From assembly GCA_945881885.1 (NCBI GenBank), contig CAMCVI010000003.1, positions 123,393 through 187,392 of the forward strand: DNA of 64,000 nucleotides, given 5' to 3'. The DNA comes from Chryseobacterium gleum. GTDB lineage: Bacteria; Bacteroidota; Bacteroidia; Flavobacteriales; Flavobacteriaceae. Positions within the stretch are counted from its first letter, which is position 1. The number at the start of each line of letters is the position of its first letter. Below, in pieces: positions 43,262 to 52,495 of this stretch. The notes beneath the pieces were generated by a model that was given only the letters and a program-made list of their open reading frames with translations, was not told the origin of the DNA and did no database searches. The translations under genes and the position numbers were made by a program.

Positions 43262-45037
43262 ATGCAAAATGTAACACGACTTTTTGATTTTCCTTACTAT
43301 CAGTTAGAAAATTACAACTTACCAGATGCTTTGGTAACCAAATACGGTAATGACTGGATTAAAACTTCTACTCAAGAATATTTAAATAAAGCCAATGCTT
43401 TATCGAGAGCTTTATTAAACATTGGAGTAGAAAAAAACGATAAAATAGCTATCATTTCTTCAAATAACAGAACGGAATGGCATATTTCAGATATTGGGAT
43501 CCTGCAAACTGGAGCACAAAACGTTCCAATGTATCCAACTATCTCAGCTGAAGATTATGAATATATTTTAAATCATTCTGAAGCAAAATATTGTTTTGTT
43601 TCAGACCAAGAAGTATATGATAAATTAAAAGCAGTTCAGGCCAATATTCCTTTATTGAAAGATATTTATTCGTTTAACGAAATTTCTGGTTGTAAAAAAT
43701 GGAGCGAACTTTTAGAAATGGGTTCCGATTCTTCAACTCAAAATGAAGTAGAAGTTCGTAAAAGTGAAGTTTTACCTTCTGATTTGGCAACTATAATTTA
43801 TACTTCTGGAACTACAGGCAGACCAAAAGGCGTTATGCTTTCTCATGACAATATCGTTTCTGATGTTTTAAATTCTGACAAAAGAATGCCGCTAAGAAAA
43901 GGAAGTACGCGTGCTTTGAGCTTCTTACCGATTTGCCATATTTTCGAAAGAATGTTAACTTATCTGTATCAATATGGTGGAATATCCATTTATTTTGCGG
44001 AAAGTATTGAAAAAATATCTGACAATTTAAAAGAAGTACATCCGCACGTCATGTCAGTTGTACCACGACTTTTAGAAAAAGTGTACGATAAAATTTACGC
44101 AAAAGGTGCTGATTTAACAGGAATTAAAAAAAGATTATTCTTTTGGGCATTAGATTTGGGTATGAATTACAAACCTTACAACGCAAATGGTGCTTTTTAT
44201 AATTTCCAACTAGGCATTGCCCGAAAATTAATTTTCTCTAAATGGCAAGAAGGTTTGGGTGGCGAACTGGAAATGTTAGTTTCTGGAAGTGCGGCATTAC
44301 AAACACGTTTAACCAAAGTATTTACAGCAGCCGGAATTCCGGTTATGGAAGGATACGGATTAACTGAAACGTCTCCAGTAATTTCTGTAAACGATATGCG
44401 AAATGGCGGATTCCGAGTTGGAACTGTTGGTAGAGTAATTGAAAACGTAGAAGTTAAAATTGCAGAAGATGGCGAAATTCTTTGTAAAGGTCCAAACGTA
44501 ATGATGGGTTATTATAAAGATGAAGCACAAACCGCAGAAGTAATTAAAAATGGTTATTTCCACACGGGCGATATTGGTGAAATTGATGCTGATGGCTTTT
44601 TGAAAATTACAGATCGTAAAAAAGAAATGTTTAAAACGTCTGGTGGAAAATATGTTGCGCCACAAGTATTAGAAAATTCATTCAAACAATCTCGTTTTAT
44701 TGAGCAAATTATGGTTATAGGCGATGGCGAAAAAATGCCTGCTGCTTTTATCCAACCGGCATTTGATTTTGTAAAAGAATGGGCAATCAGACATAGTATT
44801 GATTTAGGAAATTCAAATGAAGACCTTTGTAACAATCCAAAAGTCATTGCACGTATTCAAGAAGATATTGATGAAGCCAACAAAAAATTTGGTAATTGGG
44901 AACAAGTAAAACGTTTTGAATTAACACCCGATTTATGGTCAATTGACGCAGGACATTTAACGCCAACTATGAAATTGAAACGTAAAATTATCAAAGAGAA
45001 ATACCAAACGCTTTACGATAAAATTTACAACTCTTAA
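43262..45037 (+). CDS. fadD: Long-chain acyl-CoA synthetase (AMP-dependent)
   Basis: This 591-residue adenylate-forming enzyme activates fatty acids with ATP and CoA. The P-loop IIYTSGTTGRPKGVMLSHDN is near residue 180, MEGYGLTETSPVIS near 362, and the hinge FHTGDIGEIDADGFLKITDR near 437 with the catalytic Lys near the C-terminus (TPTMKLKRK). Length and the late insert fit the ACSL-like long-chain group. It is cotranscribed with the hydrolase one base downstream. Confidence 0.92.
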   Translation: MQNVTRLFDFPYYQLENYNLPDALVTKYGNDWIKTSTQEYLNKANALSRALLNIGVEKNDKIAIISSNNRTEWHISDIGILQTGAQNVPMYPTISAEDYEYILNHSEAKYCFVSDQEVYDKLKAVQANIPLLKDIYSFNEISGCKKWSELLEMGSDSSTQNEVEVRKSEVLPSDLATIIYTSGTTGRPKGVMLSHDNIVSDVLNSDKRMPLRKGSTRALSFLPICHIFERMLTYLYQYGGISIYFAESIEKISDNLKEVHPHVMSVVPRLLEKVYDKIYAKGADLTGIKKRLFFWALDLGMNYKPYNANGAFYNFQLGIARKLIFSKWQEGLGGELEMLVSGSAALQTRLTKVFTAAGIPVMEGYGLTETSPVISVNDMRNGGFRVGTVGRVIENVEVKIAEDGEILCKGPNVMMGYYKDEAQTAEVIKNGYFHTGDIGEIDADGFLKITDRKKEMFKTSGGKYVAPQVLENSFKQSRFIEQIMVIGDGEKMPAAFIQPAFDFVKEWAIRHSIDLGNSNEDLCNNPKVIARIQEDIDEANKKFGNWEQVKRFELTPDLWSIDAGHLTPTMKLKRKIIKEKYQTLYDKIYNS

Positions 45038-45038
45038 T

Positions 45039-46067
45039 ATGAAAAAATATATTTTCATTACGTTAATCTTCGCTTTTTTTTCTTGTAAAAAGAGCGAAGA
45101 TTTTTCGTTACAGCGCTACCATTCTTTTGACTCAAAAGCAGACCAATACACAGGTGGCATTAAAATGATTCCTATAAAAACACCAAAAGGCACTTTTAAA
45201 GTTTGGACAAAACGATTTGGGAACAACCCGAAAATAAAAGTATTGCTTTTACACGGCGGACCTGGCTTAACGCACGAATTATACGAATCTTTTGAAGGTT
45301 ATTTTCCAAAAGAAGGCATAGAATTTATTTATTACGACCAATTGGGTTCGTATTACTCAAACCAGCCAAAAGACAAATCGCTATGGACAAATGAACGCTT
45401 TGTAGAAGAAGTGGAACAAGTACGCATAGCACTTGGTTTAAACAAAGATAATTTTTACGTTTTAGGGCAATCTTGGGGTGGAATTTTAGCGATGGATTAT
45501 GCCTTGAAATATCAGAAAAATTTAAAAGGATTGATTATTTCTAATATGGTTTCTAGTATTCCGTCATATAATAAATATGCACAGGAAGTATTAGGTCCGC
45601 AGATGAAAAAAGAAGTGTACCAAGAAATTATGCAATTAGAAAAAAATAATGATTTTGCCAATCCAAGATATACCGAATTGCTTTTTGAACATTATTACAC
45701 CCAACACATTTTAAGAAAACCTCAAAATGAATGGCCTGAATCCATTACCAGATGTTTCAAACACATTAATTCTGAGGTTTATATTTCCATGCAAGGATAT
45801 AGCGAATTTGGCATAACCGGTGACGCCTATATTAAAAACTGGGATATTTCCAAACGATTAAAAGAGTTGACCGTTCCTACCTTAACCATAGGTGCAAAAT
45901 ACGACACTATGGATCCTGAACATATGAAATGGATGGCGAAACAAGTGCAAAACGGACGCTTTTTATTTTGTAAAAACGGCAGCCATTTATCACAATACGA
46001 CGACCAAGAAACGTATTTTACAGGTGTAATTCAGTTTTTAAAGGATGTGGATGAGAAGAAGTTTTAA
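45039..46067 (+). CDS. Proline iminopeptidase-family alpha/beta hydrolase lipoprotein
   Basis: This 342-residue protein has a lipobox FFSC (Cys16), so it is envelope attached. The oxyanion motif LLHGGPGLTHE near residue 75, the nucleophile elbow GQSWGG near 145 and C-terminal His in NGSHLSQYDD near 322 match S33 prolyl aminopeptidases. These release N-terminal proline from peptides, although some family members are esterases. Confidence 0.87.
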   Translation: MKKYIFITLIFAFFSCKKSEDFSLQRYHSFDSKADQYTGGIKMIPIKTPKGTFKVWTKRFGNNPKIKVLLLHGGPGLTHELYESFEGYFPKEGIEFIYYDQLGSYYSNQPKDKSLWTNERFVEEVEQVRIALGLNKDNFYVLGQSWGGILAMDYALKYQKNLKGLIISNMVSSIPSYNKYAQEVLGPQMKKEVYQEIMQLEKNNDFANPRYTELLFEHYYTQHILRKPQNEWPESITRCFKHINSEVYISMQGYSEFGITGDAYIKNWDISKRLKELTVPTLTIGAKYDTMDPEHMKWMAKQVQNGRFLFCKNGSHLSQYDDQETYFTGVIQFLKDVDEKKF

Positions 46068-46151
46068 CTTTAACAAAAAATAATCAGTACTGAAGTTCGC
46101 AAACTAGCTAAGCGCCGGAACGTTAAAACCAAGTTTTAAACCTTATAAATT

Positions 46152-46781
46152 ATGAATATAAAACTTTCTTTTATTACTCTATTATATTCTATATTATCCT
46201 TTTCACAAAACTTTGAAGGAGAAATAATTTATAGAAATATTTGCAAAAGCAATAACGAAGAATGGAAGATCGAGTATTGCCAAATGATAACTGACTCAAT
46301 CGAGAATTTTCAATACAAAAATGGGAATTATAAATACAGTGTTCCAAATAATCAAACTTGGACAATCTTTAAAAAAGATGAAAATAAAGTTTATAGAAAG
46401 ACTAAAAAAGGTAAAATATTTTGGAGTGATGCAAATTCTAACAATGACAGTATTACTAAAATTACCTTAAATAAAAAAGCTCTAAAAGTCCTAGATTATG
46501 ATTGTGATGAATTAATTATTGAATCGATTGGTGGTAGTATTCAAAAATATTATTTTAGTTCAAAATTATCAATAAATCCTAAATTTTATAAAAATCATAA
46601 AAATGGGAATCTCAATAGCATTACTTCAATTACAAAATCTATTCCACTGAAGACAATTTTTATTTTTGAAGTTCAAGGGTTGATATTAGAAAGTACCGCT
46701 ATTAAAATAAATAAAAGAAAAATTGAAGATAATGTTTTTTTAATTCCAAAGAATTTAGAATTACAAGAAGGGAAATACTGA
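46152..46781 (+). CDS. GLPGLI-family secreted protein
   Basis: A signal peptide (1-19, ILSFSQ) is followed by NFEGEIIYRNICKS, the typical opening of the GLPGLI family of Bacteroidota. The family motif is degenerate here (FIFEVQGLILESTAIKINKR near residue 177 stands where GLPGLI normally lies). Full length of 209 residues is within the normal range. It is probably periplasmic or surface exposed; function unknown. Confidence 0.8.
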   Translation: MNIKLSFITLLYSILSFSQNFEGEIIYRNICKSNNEEWKIEYCQMITDSIENFQYKNGNYKYSVPNNQTWTIFKKDENKVYRKTKKGKIFWSDANSNNDSITKITLNKKALKVLDYDCDELIIESIGGSIQKYYFSSKLSINPKFYKNHKNGNLNSITSITKSIPLKTIFIFEVQGLILESTAIKINKRKIEDNVFLIPKNLELQEGKY

Positions 46782-46802
46782 GACTTCGCAAAATTCTCAT
46801 AC

Positions 46803-46835
46803 TTTGATTAAACGAGATACTGAAACAAGTTCAGC
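46803..46835. repeat. Dispersed ctgaaacaagttcag repeat
   Basis: The motif actgaaacaagttcag followed by catgac repeats the sequence near 3258 and, inverted, near 42447. It lies between convergent genes. Confidence 0.6.
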
Positions 46836-46911
46836 ATGACAAAACGAATAAAATAATTGTTCTGTAGAAGTCACCCTTCACCCAAAACCCTATACCCTAA
46901 ACCCAGCAAAC

Positions 46912-47391
46912 CTAATGCTCCTCGTCTTTTCCTAAAACTTTGGTGTCTACAGGAATGGCAGGTTGAAACATAAGTGTTTGTTTATAGTACAAATAAAAAC
47001 CTTTATTGGTTCGGAATTCGAAGTTTTGAAATTTGAAGTTTTGGTCGTCACTTTCTCTTTTAAAAACAATGGATTCTTTAGAATCTGGCAAGAAAACTTC
47101 CGCAATTAAGCTGTCTTCATCCACAAAAAAGAAGGCGTTTTTTCTTCTGGCAAGCGAATCTCTTTCTATTGAAGTTAAACGATAGCCTTCTTCAAAAACA
47201 CGCACACATTTTTTAGTCATATTCGACCATTTGTACCCTGCTTTTAAATCGCACCCATTTTCGTTTTTATCGTCGTTGACTTGGTTTTTCACAATAGAAT
47301 CCATTTCCATCTTATCTTTTGGTGGATTTTTTAAAATATAATCGCATGAAAATAACGACGTCAACAATAAAATATATAAAAATTTCTTCAT
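46912..47391 (-). CDS. Unrecognised lipoprotein, 159 residues
   Basis: The lipobox SLFSC places the lipidated Cys at residue 16. The mature chain has a two-cysteine knot-like segment CDLKAGYKWSNMTKKCVRVF (48-67), then a beta-rich domain (VDEDSLIAEVFLPDSKESIV). The stop of the neighbouring 162-residue gene is three bases ahead, so both belong to one operon. Function unknown. Confidence 0.7.
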   Translation of the reverse strand: MKKFLYILLLTSLFSCDYILKNPPKDKMEMDSIVKNQVNDDKNENGCDLKAGYKWSNMTKKCVRVFEEGYRLTSIERDSLARRKNAFFFVDEDSLIAEVFLPDSKESIVFKRESDDQNFKFQNFEFRTNKGFYLYYKQTLMFQPAIPVDTKVLGKDEEH

Positions 47392-47393
47392 GT

Positions 47394-47882
47394 TTATTTT
47401 AGCGTTTCTTGATAAATTAATGTTTCTACGGTTTCAAATTCGGTAGGTTTATCCACATTATGAAAATATTTTATCAATACTTCACCCCAAACTTTACCAT
47501 CAGAAAAATTAGCAATAATCCATCTATGATTTAAAATTTTAATGTTATTTATCAAAAAAGGATTGTCTCCAATTTGATCGTAAGAAACATATTTATTTCC
47601 TTTTTTATCTGCATTAAAAGCGGTCAAATCTTCTTTAACTTTAGTTTGTAATGCTTTTATATCGTATTCAAAATAATACTCTTGTGCGTTTTCATTATTT
47701 GCTAAAGAAAAGTTATCATTATCCAATAATGTTGCTATAGAATCTTTGGCTTTTTTTAATTCTTTCTTACTAATGGTAGACACCTCTTCACTTCTTTTCA
47801 AAATATTAGAAGCATTAACTATTTGAAAAATATTAATTAATATTGAAAATACTAATCCGTAAAGCAATAAACTTTTTTTCAT
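47394..47882 (-). CDS. Unrecognised exported protein, 162 residues
   Basis: One N-terminal hydrophobic segment (LLLYGLVFSILINIFQIVNA) acts as signal or anchor, followed by a charged helix (KKELKKAKDSIATLLDN) and an alpha/beta domain (NHRWIIANFSDGKVWGEVLI) of the kind common in flavobacterial hydrolase-annotated proteins. It lies between the MBL hydrolase and a lipoprotein gene with 2- to 9-base gaps, so a three-gene operon is likely. No catalytic motif is evident. Confidence 0.7.
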   Translation of the reverse strand: MKKSLLLYGLVFSILINIFQIVNASNILKRSEEVSTISKKELKKAKDSIATLLDNDNFSLANNENAQEYYFEYDIKALQTKVKEDLTAFNADKKGNKYVSYDQIGDNPFLINNIKILNHRWIIANFSDGKVWGEVLIKYFHNVDKPTEFETVETLIYQETLK

Positions 47883-47891
47883 TTTTTATAT

Positions 47892-48659
47892 TTATTTTAA
47901 TTCTATTTCTAAATTATCGTAAGCCAAAAAAACGTTGTTTGGCAATTGTTTTTGTACGTCTTCATGCAAACCTAAAATATGACTAATATGCGTCAAATAC
48001 GCTTTTTTAGGTTGCACCAAATTTATAAAATTTAAAGCTTCTTCAACGTTAAAATGGGTATTATGTGGTTCAAAACGTAACGCATTGATAACCAAAACCT
48101 CAACATCTTTAAGTTTTTCTAATTCTGCATCCTCAATGGTTTTTACATCTGTTAAATATACAAAATCTTTTATTCTGTACCCAAAAACTTGTAAATTTCC
48201 ATGCATGGCATTTATTGGAATTACTGTCTGATTTTTAATAATTATATTTTCATTATTTACCACTTCAATTGGCAAAACAGAGGGCGCACCTGGATATTTA
48301 TTTGCTTTTTCAAAGATATAATCAAATCGTCTGGCTAAATTTTGCAACACGCGCGAATGTCCATAAACCGGAATATCGCCTTGTTTAAAATAAAACGGAC
48401 GAATATCATCTAAACCCGCTGTATGATCGGCGTGTTCATGAGTAAAAAGCAACGCATCAATGTGCGAACAGCCGCTGGTAAGCATTTGTTGGCGAAAATC
48501 AGGGCCACAATCAATAACTATTGAAAAATCTTCATCGTGAATCCAAACAGCAACGCGCAATCGTTTGTCTTTTACATCATCACTTAAACACACAAAATGG
48601 GTACTTCCAATTACTGGAATGCCTTGCGAAGTGCCTGTACCTAAGAAATGAATTTTCAT
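47892..48659 (-). CDS. Metallo-beta-lactamase-fold hydrolase (PhnP/RNase Z-like)
   Basis: This 255-residue protein carries the MBL metal motif LLFTHEHADHTAGLDDIRPF near residue 75 and further ligands in IDCGPDFRQQ and LTHISHILG near 222. The opening LGTGTSQGIPVIGS is typical of the PhnP-like cyclic phosphodiesterase branch. No phosphonate genes are near. A phosphodiesterase role is likely; the substrate is unknown. Confidence 0.87.
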   Translation of the reverse strand: MKIHFLGTGTSQGIPVIGSTHFVCLSDDVKDKRLRVAVWIHDEDFSIVIDCGPDFRQQMLTSGCSHIDALLFTHEHADHTAGLDDIRPFYFKQGDIPVYGHSRVLQNLARRFDYIFEKANKYPGAPSVLPIEVVNNENIIIKNQTVIPINAMHGNLQVFGYRIKDFVYLTDVKTIEDAELEKLKDVEVLVINALRFEPHNTHFNVEEALNFINLVQPKKAYLTHISHILGLHEDVQKQLPNNVFLAYDNLEIELK

Positions 48660-48773
48660 CTATAATTATATATAACTTTAAGTAAGCTTGTAATATTGCT
48701 TTTTTGGTATGAATTAATATAGCCAAGTTGTTTGTAAGAGCAATTTCTTTTTTACAAAAATAACAAAATACTC

Positions 48774-48802
48774 TTGTTAAAACCTATAATTTATTAACTT
48801 TG
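48774..48802 (+). promoter_or_regulatory. Bacteroidetes-type promoter of the 486-residue gene
   Basis: TTG at 48774-48776, an 18-base spacer and TAACTTTG at 48795-48802 match the consensus and end 37 bases before the start codon. Confidence 0.75.
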
Positions 48803-48839
48803 CATAGTAATTTAATTTGCCTAAAACACATTTGAATAA

Positions 48840-50300
48840 ATGACAACTGAAATCACATTAAGAGGAGATAAAGTAATTGAACAAATTCCTTCTACTAAGG
48901 ACAAAGCACTCCGTATTAATTTAAACGATAACATTTACGGAACCTTTGCTGAAATTGGCGCAGGACAAGAAACGGTGAGGCATTTTTTCAGAGCTGGAGC
49001 ATCATCTGGAACTATTGCGAAAGCGATGTCTGCCTACGATAAAGATTTTAGTGATGCCATTTACGGAATTGAAGAAGACGGTAGATATGTTACAGAAAGC
49101 AGATTAAGAAAAATGCTTACCCATGAAACACAACTTATTGAAGATAGATTAGGTCGTGAAAAACATCCAAATAAAATGTTTTTTAGTTATGCCAATACAG
49201 TAGCCACTATTGATTTTGCAAAACAATTTAAAGGACACGGCTGGGTAGGAATCAAATTTCAAGTAGAACCAGACCAAGCGTATAATGAAATCTTAATTCA
49301 CATTCGTTTTAAAGAAAATGATGCGCGTTTGCAACAAGAAACCTTAGGTATTTTGGGCGTAAACTTAATTTATGGTGCCTTTTACAAACACAATGATGCC
49401 AAAAAATTATTGCGTTATTTATACGACCATTTAGAAAAAGACCAAATTGAAATTGATACTATTAATTTCTCAGGTCCAAGTTTTGCAGATGTAGATAACA
49501 GATTGATGAGTTTGCAATTGGTAAAATACGGTTTTACAGATGCGGTAATGTTCAATCCTGAAGGAAAAAACATTTTGCCTGCAGCAGTTTTATACAAAAA
49601 AAACATCTTAGCGTTACGTGGTAGTTTCCGACCTGTAACTAAAGTAAATATGGACATGTATAAGCAATCTTACGAGATGTTTATACAAGAAAATAAAGTA
49701 AGTAAAGAAAATACTTTTGTGGTTTTTGAAATCACGCTTTCTAACTTAAAAGCAGAAGGTGAAATTGATGAAAGAGATTTCTTAGATAGAGCAGAACTTT
49801 TATGTGCTTTAGGTCAAACCGTAATGATTTCTAATTTTCAAGAATATTATAAAGTTTTAGAATACTTTTCATCTTTTACAAAATCACGAACTGCATTAGC
49901 AATGGGTGTGAGTAATTTGGTAGAAATTTTTGATGAAAAATACTACCGTCATATGTCTGGTGGAATTTTAGAAGCATTTGGAAAATTATTTTACAGAGAT
50001 TTAAAAGTATATTTATATCCGATGAAAGACCCTGAAACGGGTGAAATTATTACTTCTGAAAACTTAAAAGTACATCCGAGAATGAAAGAATTGTATAAGT
50101 TCTTTAAATACAATGGTAAAGTTACCGACATTGAAACTTACGATGCAAAAACATTAGATATTTTCTCCAGAAAAATATTAAAAATGTTGTCTAAAGGCGA
50201 ATCAGGTTGGGAAGAAATGCTTCCAGACGGCACTGCAGAAATCATTAAAAAAGATCATTTATTTGGCTACGAAAAAGAAAAAGAATTAGCTAAGTCATAA
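48840..50300 (+). CDS. Conserved Bacteroidota protein of unknown function, 486 residues
   Basis: This soluble protein has no signal peptide or membrane segment. Sequences such as GTFAEIGAGQETVRHFFRAG (near residue 35), NLIYGAFYKHNDAKKLLRYL and FYRDLKVYLYPMKDPETGEI are highly conserved in flavobacteria as I remember them, but I cannot assign a fold or reaction. Database labels for the family are inconsistent. It has its own promoter and terminator and so is monocistronic. Its compact, strongly conserved character suggests a housekeeping role. Confidence 0.7.
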   Translation: MTTEITLRGDKVIEQIPSTKDKALRINLNDNIYGTFAEIGAGQETVRHFFRAGASSGTIAKAMSAYDKDFSDAIYGIEEDGRYVTESRLRKMLTHETQLIEDRLGREKHPNKMFFSYANTVATIDFAKQFKGHGWVGIKFQVEPDQAYNEILIHIRFKENDARLQQETLGILGVNLIYGAFYKHNDAKKLLRYLYDHLEKDQIEIDTINFSGPSFADVDNRLMSLQLVKYGFTDAVMFNPEGKNILPAAVLYKKNILALRGSFRPVTKVNMDMYKQSYEMFIQENKVSKENTFVVFEITLSNLKAEGEIDERDFLDRAELLCALGQTVMISNFQEYYKVLEYFSSFTKSRTALAMGVSNLVEIFDEKYYRHMSGGILEAFGKLFYRDLKVYLYPMKDPETGEIITSENLKVHPRMKELYKFFKYNGKVTDIETYDAKTLDIFSRKILKMLSKGESGWEEMLPDGTAEIIKKDHLFGYEKEKELAKS

Positions 50301-50303
50301 ACT

Positions 50304-50338
50304 AAAAAATCCCAAATTCTAAGAATTTGGGATTTTTT
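50304..50338. terminator. Bidirectional terminator between the 486-residue gene and lpdA
   Basis: A 17-bp perfect stem (50304-50320 with 50322-50338, core atcccaaattct) has a 1-base formal loop and A/T flanks on both sides. It serves convergent genes. Confidence 0.92.
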
Positions 50339-50376
50339 GTATTTGGAATTTGGAATTTGATTTTTGGAATTTAAAT

Positions 50377-51780
50377 TTATACGTGCAAAGCTCTATTACC
50401 AGTTGCTGCCAAAGCAGCTTCTTTAATGGCTTCTGCAAAAGTAGGATGGGCATGTGACATTCTTGAAATATCTTCTGCGCTGGCTCTAAATTCCATTGCG
50501 GTTACAGCTTCAGCAATTAAATCCGCACAACGCGCACCAATCATATGAACCCCTAAAACCTCATCTGTTTTGGCATCGGCTAAGATTTTCACAAATCCGT
50601 CTGTGTCGCCTCCTGCTCTTGCTCTTCCTAATGCTTTGAATGGGAAACTTCCCGCTTTAAAATCAATGCCTTCTGCTTTTAATTGTTCTTCTGTTTTTCC
50701 AACAGCCGCAACTTCTGGCCAAGTATATACTACACCAGGAATTAAATTATAATTGATATGTGGTTTTTGTCCAGCTAAAATTTCTGCAACCATTACGCCT
50801 TCTTCTTCTGCTTTGTGTGCCAACATTGCACCACGAACTACATCGCCAATTGCATAAATATTAGAAACTGAAGTTTGCAAATGATCGTTTACTTCAATTT
50901 GACCTCTATCTGAGATTTTTACACCTGCTTTTTCTGCTTGTAAACCATCTGTAAAAGGACGACGACCTACAGAAACTAATGCATAATCTCCTTCTAAAGA
51001 AATGATTTCTCCTTTTGCGTTTTCCGCTTTTACGGTTACCACATCTCCTGCTCTATCTACAGATTGCACTTTATGCGACGTGTAAAACTTCATGCCTTGT
51101 TTTTTAAAGACTTTTGTTAATTCTTTAGATAAAGAAGCATCCATTCCTGGAATAATTCTATCCATATATTCTACTACAGAAACTTGAGCGCCTAAACGAA
51201 GGTATACTTGTCCTAATTCAATTCCAATTACTCCACCACCAATAATTACTAAGTGTTTTGGCACTTCTTTTAATTTTAAAGCTTCCGTTGAAGTAATAAT
51301 TCTGTCTTTATCTAATTTGATAAAAGGCAAGTTTGAAGGTTTAGAACCTGTAGCAATAATGATATTTTTTGATTCAATGATTTCAGAAGAACCATCTGCT
51401 TTTGTTACTTTAACGGAAGTCGCACTTTCAAAAGCACCTAATCCTTCAAAAACTGTAACTTTATTTTTGTCCATTAAATATTTTACACCACCAGAAGTTT
51501 GGTCTACAACTGCTTGTTTTCTGGCAATCATTTTTTCTAAATTGACTTTTACTTCACCCGAAACTTCAATGCCGTGGTCTGCAAAGTGTTGCAATTCTTC
51601 GTAATGATGTGAGGAAGCCAATAATGCTTTTGATGGAATACAACCTACATTTAGGCAAGTTCCGCCAAGTGTGGCGTATTTTTCAATAATTGCTGTTTTA
51701 AATCCTAATTGGGCGCAACGAATTGCTGCTACATATCCTCCAGGTCCAGAACCAATAATGGTTACATCAAATTGACTCAT
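50377..51780 (-). CDS. lpdA: Dihydrolipoyl dehydrogenase
   Basis: This 467-residue flavoprotein reoxidises lipoamide in 2-oxo-acid dehydrogenase complexes and the glycine cleavage system. An FAD motif GSGPGGYVAAIRCAQLG is near residue 10, the redox disulfide GGTCLNVGCIPSKALL near 40-55, an NAD site IIGGGVIGIELGQVYLRLGA near 185, and the interface His-Glu in AHPTFAEAIKEAAL near 448. No E1 or E2 gene is adjacent. Confidence 0.96.
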   Translation of the reverse strand: MSQFDVTIIGSGPGGYVAAIRCAQLGFKTAIIEKYATLGGTCLNVGCIPSKALLASSHHYEELQHFADHGIEVSGEVKVNLEKMIARKQAVVDQTSGGVKYLMDKNKVTVFEGLGAFESATSVKVTKADGSSEIIESKNIIIATGSKPSNLPFIKLDKDRIITSTEALKLKEVPKHLVIIGGGVIGIELGQVYLRLGAQVSVVEYMDRIIPGMDASLSKELTKVFKKQGMKFYTSHKVQSVDRAGDVVTVKAENAKGEIISLEGDYALVSVGRRPFTDGLQAEKAGVKISDRGQIEVNDHLQTSVSNIYAIGDVVRGAMLAHKAEEEGVMVAEILAGQKPHINYNLIPGVVYTWPEVAAVGKTEEQLKAEGIDFKAGSFPFKALGRARAGGDTDGFVKILADAKTDEVLGVHMIGARCADLIAEAVTAMEFRASAEDISRMSHAHPTFAEAIKEAALAATGNRALHV

Positions 51781-51880
51781 AAATATATTTTATAAAATGT
51801 TATAGTATGTTTTTAAAGTGCAAAAGTAAAGTTTTTTAAATAAATATGTGTTGCTATTTTTCGAAAAAACTTTAATAATT

Positions 51881-52336
51881 TTAATTCAACACAAATGAAG
51901 TAGAATTTTTTACTTCACCAATCATAAAAGTACTATGCGTACTACCAATATGTTGCAAAGTGGTTAACTTAGTAACCATAAATTCTCTATATTCTTCCAT
52001 ATCTTTAACGCAAATTTTCAGAATATAATCGTAGTCGCCACTTACGTGAAAACATTCTAAAACCTCGGTTAGCGTAACTACTTCCTTTTCAAATTCGGAA
52101 ATTAAGTCTCTTGAATGTTTAATTAATTTAACGTGACAAAACACTACAAATCCTTTGTTTATCTTAGTTTTATCTAAAATGGTAGCGTATTTACTAATAA
52201 TGCCTTCACGTTCCAATTTTTTTATCCGTTCATACACTGCAGTTACAGATAAGTTTAATTTACTAGACAATTCTTTAGTTGTTTTTTTAGCATCAATTTG
52301 CATCAATTCCAATAATTTTTTATCAATTGCATCCAT
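51881..52336 (-). CDS. Lrp/AsnC-family transcriptional regulator
   Basis: This 151-residue protein has an N-terminal helix-turn-helix (TKELSSKLNLSVTAVYERIK, 19-38) and a C-terminal RAM domain (ECFHVSGDYDYILKICVKDM near 96). Lrp regulators sense amino acids. It is divergent from a Cys/Met-metabolism PLP lyase, as in methionine-lyase regulator pairs, so that gene is the likely target. Three direct repeats lie between the genes. Confidence 0.92.
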   Translation of the reverse strand: MDAIDKKLLELMQIDAKKTTKELSSKLNLSVTAVYERIKKLEREGIISKYATILDKTKINKGFVVFCHVKLIKHSRDLISEFEKEVVTLTEVLECFHVSGDYDYILKICVKDMEEYREFMVTKLTTLQHIGSTHSTFMIGEVKNSTSFVLN

Positions 52337-52381
52337 GTGAATAGTAATTTATTTGGCTAATGTACGAAAAAAAGAAAAAAT

Positions 52382-52486
52382 ATAGATAAATAAACCATTA
52401 TTTAATAAATTAATAGATAAATAAACTAAATATTTAAGGTATTGTTGAAATATTGATTTATTATATTCAATTTTGATAGATAAAAC
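52382..52486. promoter_or_regulatory. Three phased direct repeats between lrp and the PLP lyase
   Basis: atagataaataaac occurs at 52382-52395 and 52413-52426, and atagataaaac at 52476-52486. Starts are 31 and 63 bases apart, close to three and six helical turns, so all copies face the same side of the DNA. This fits cooperative binding of the divergent Lrp-type regulator. Confidence 0.6.
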
Positions 52487-52495
52487 TAAATAATC

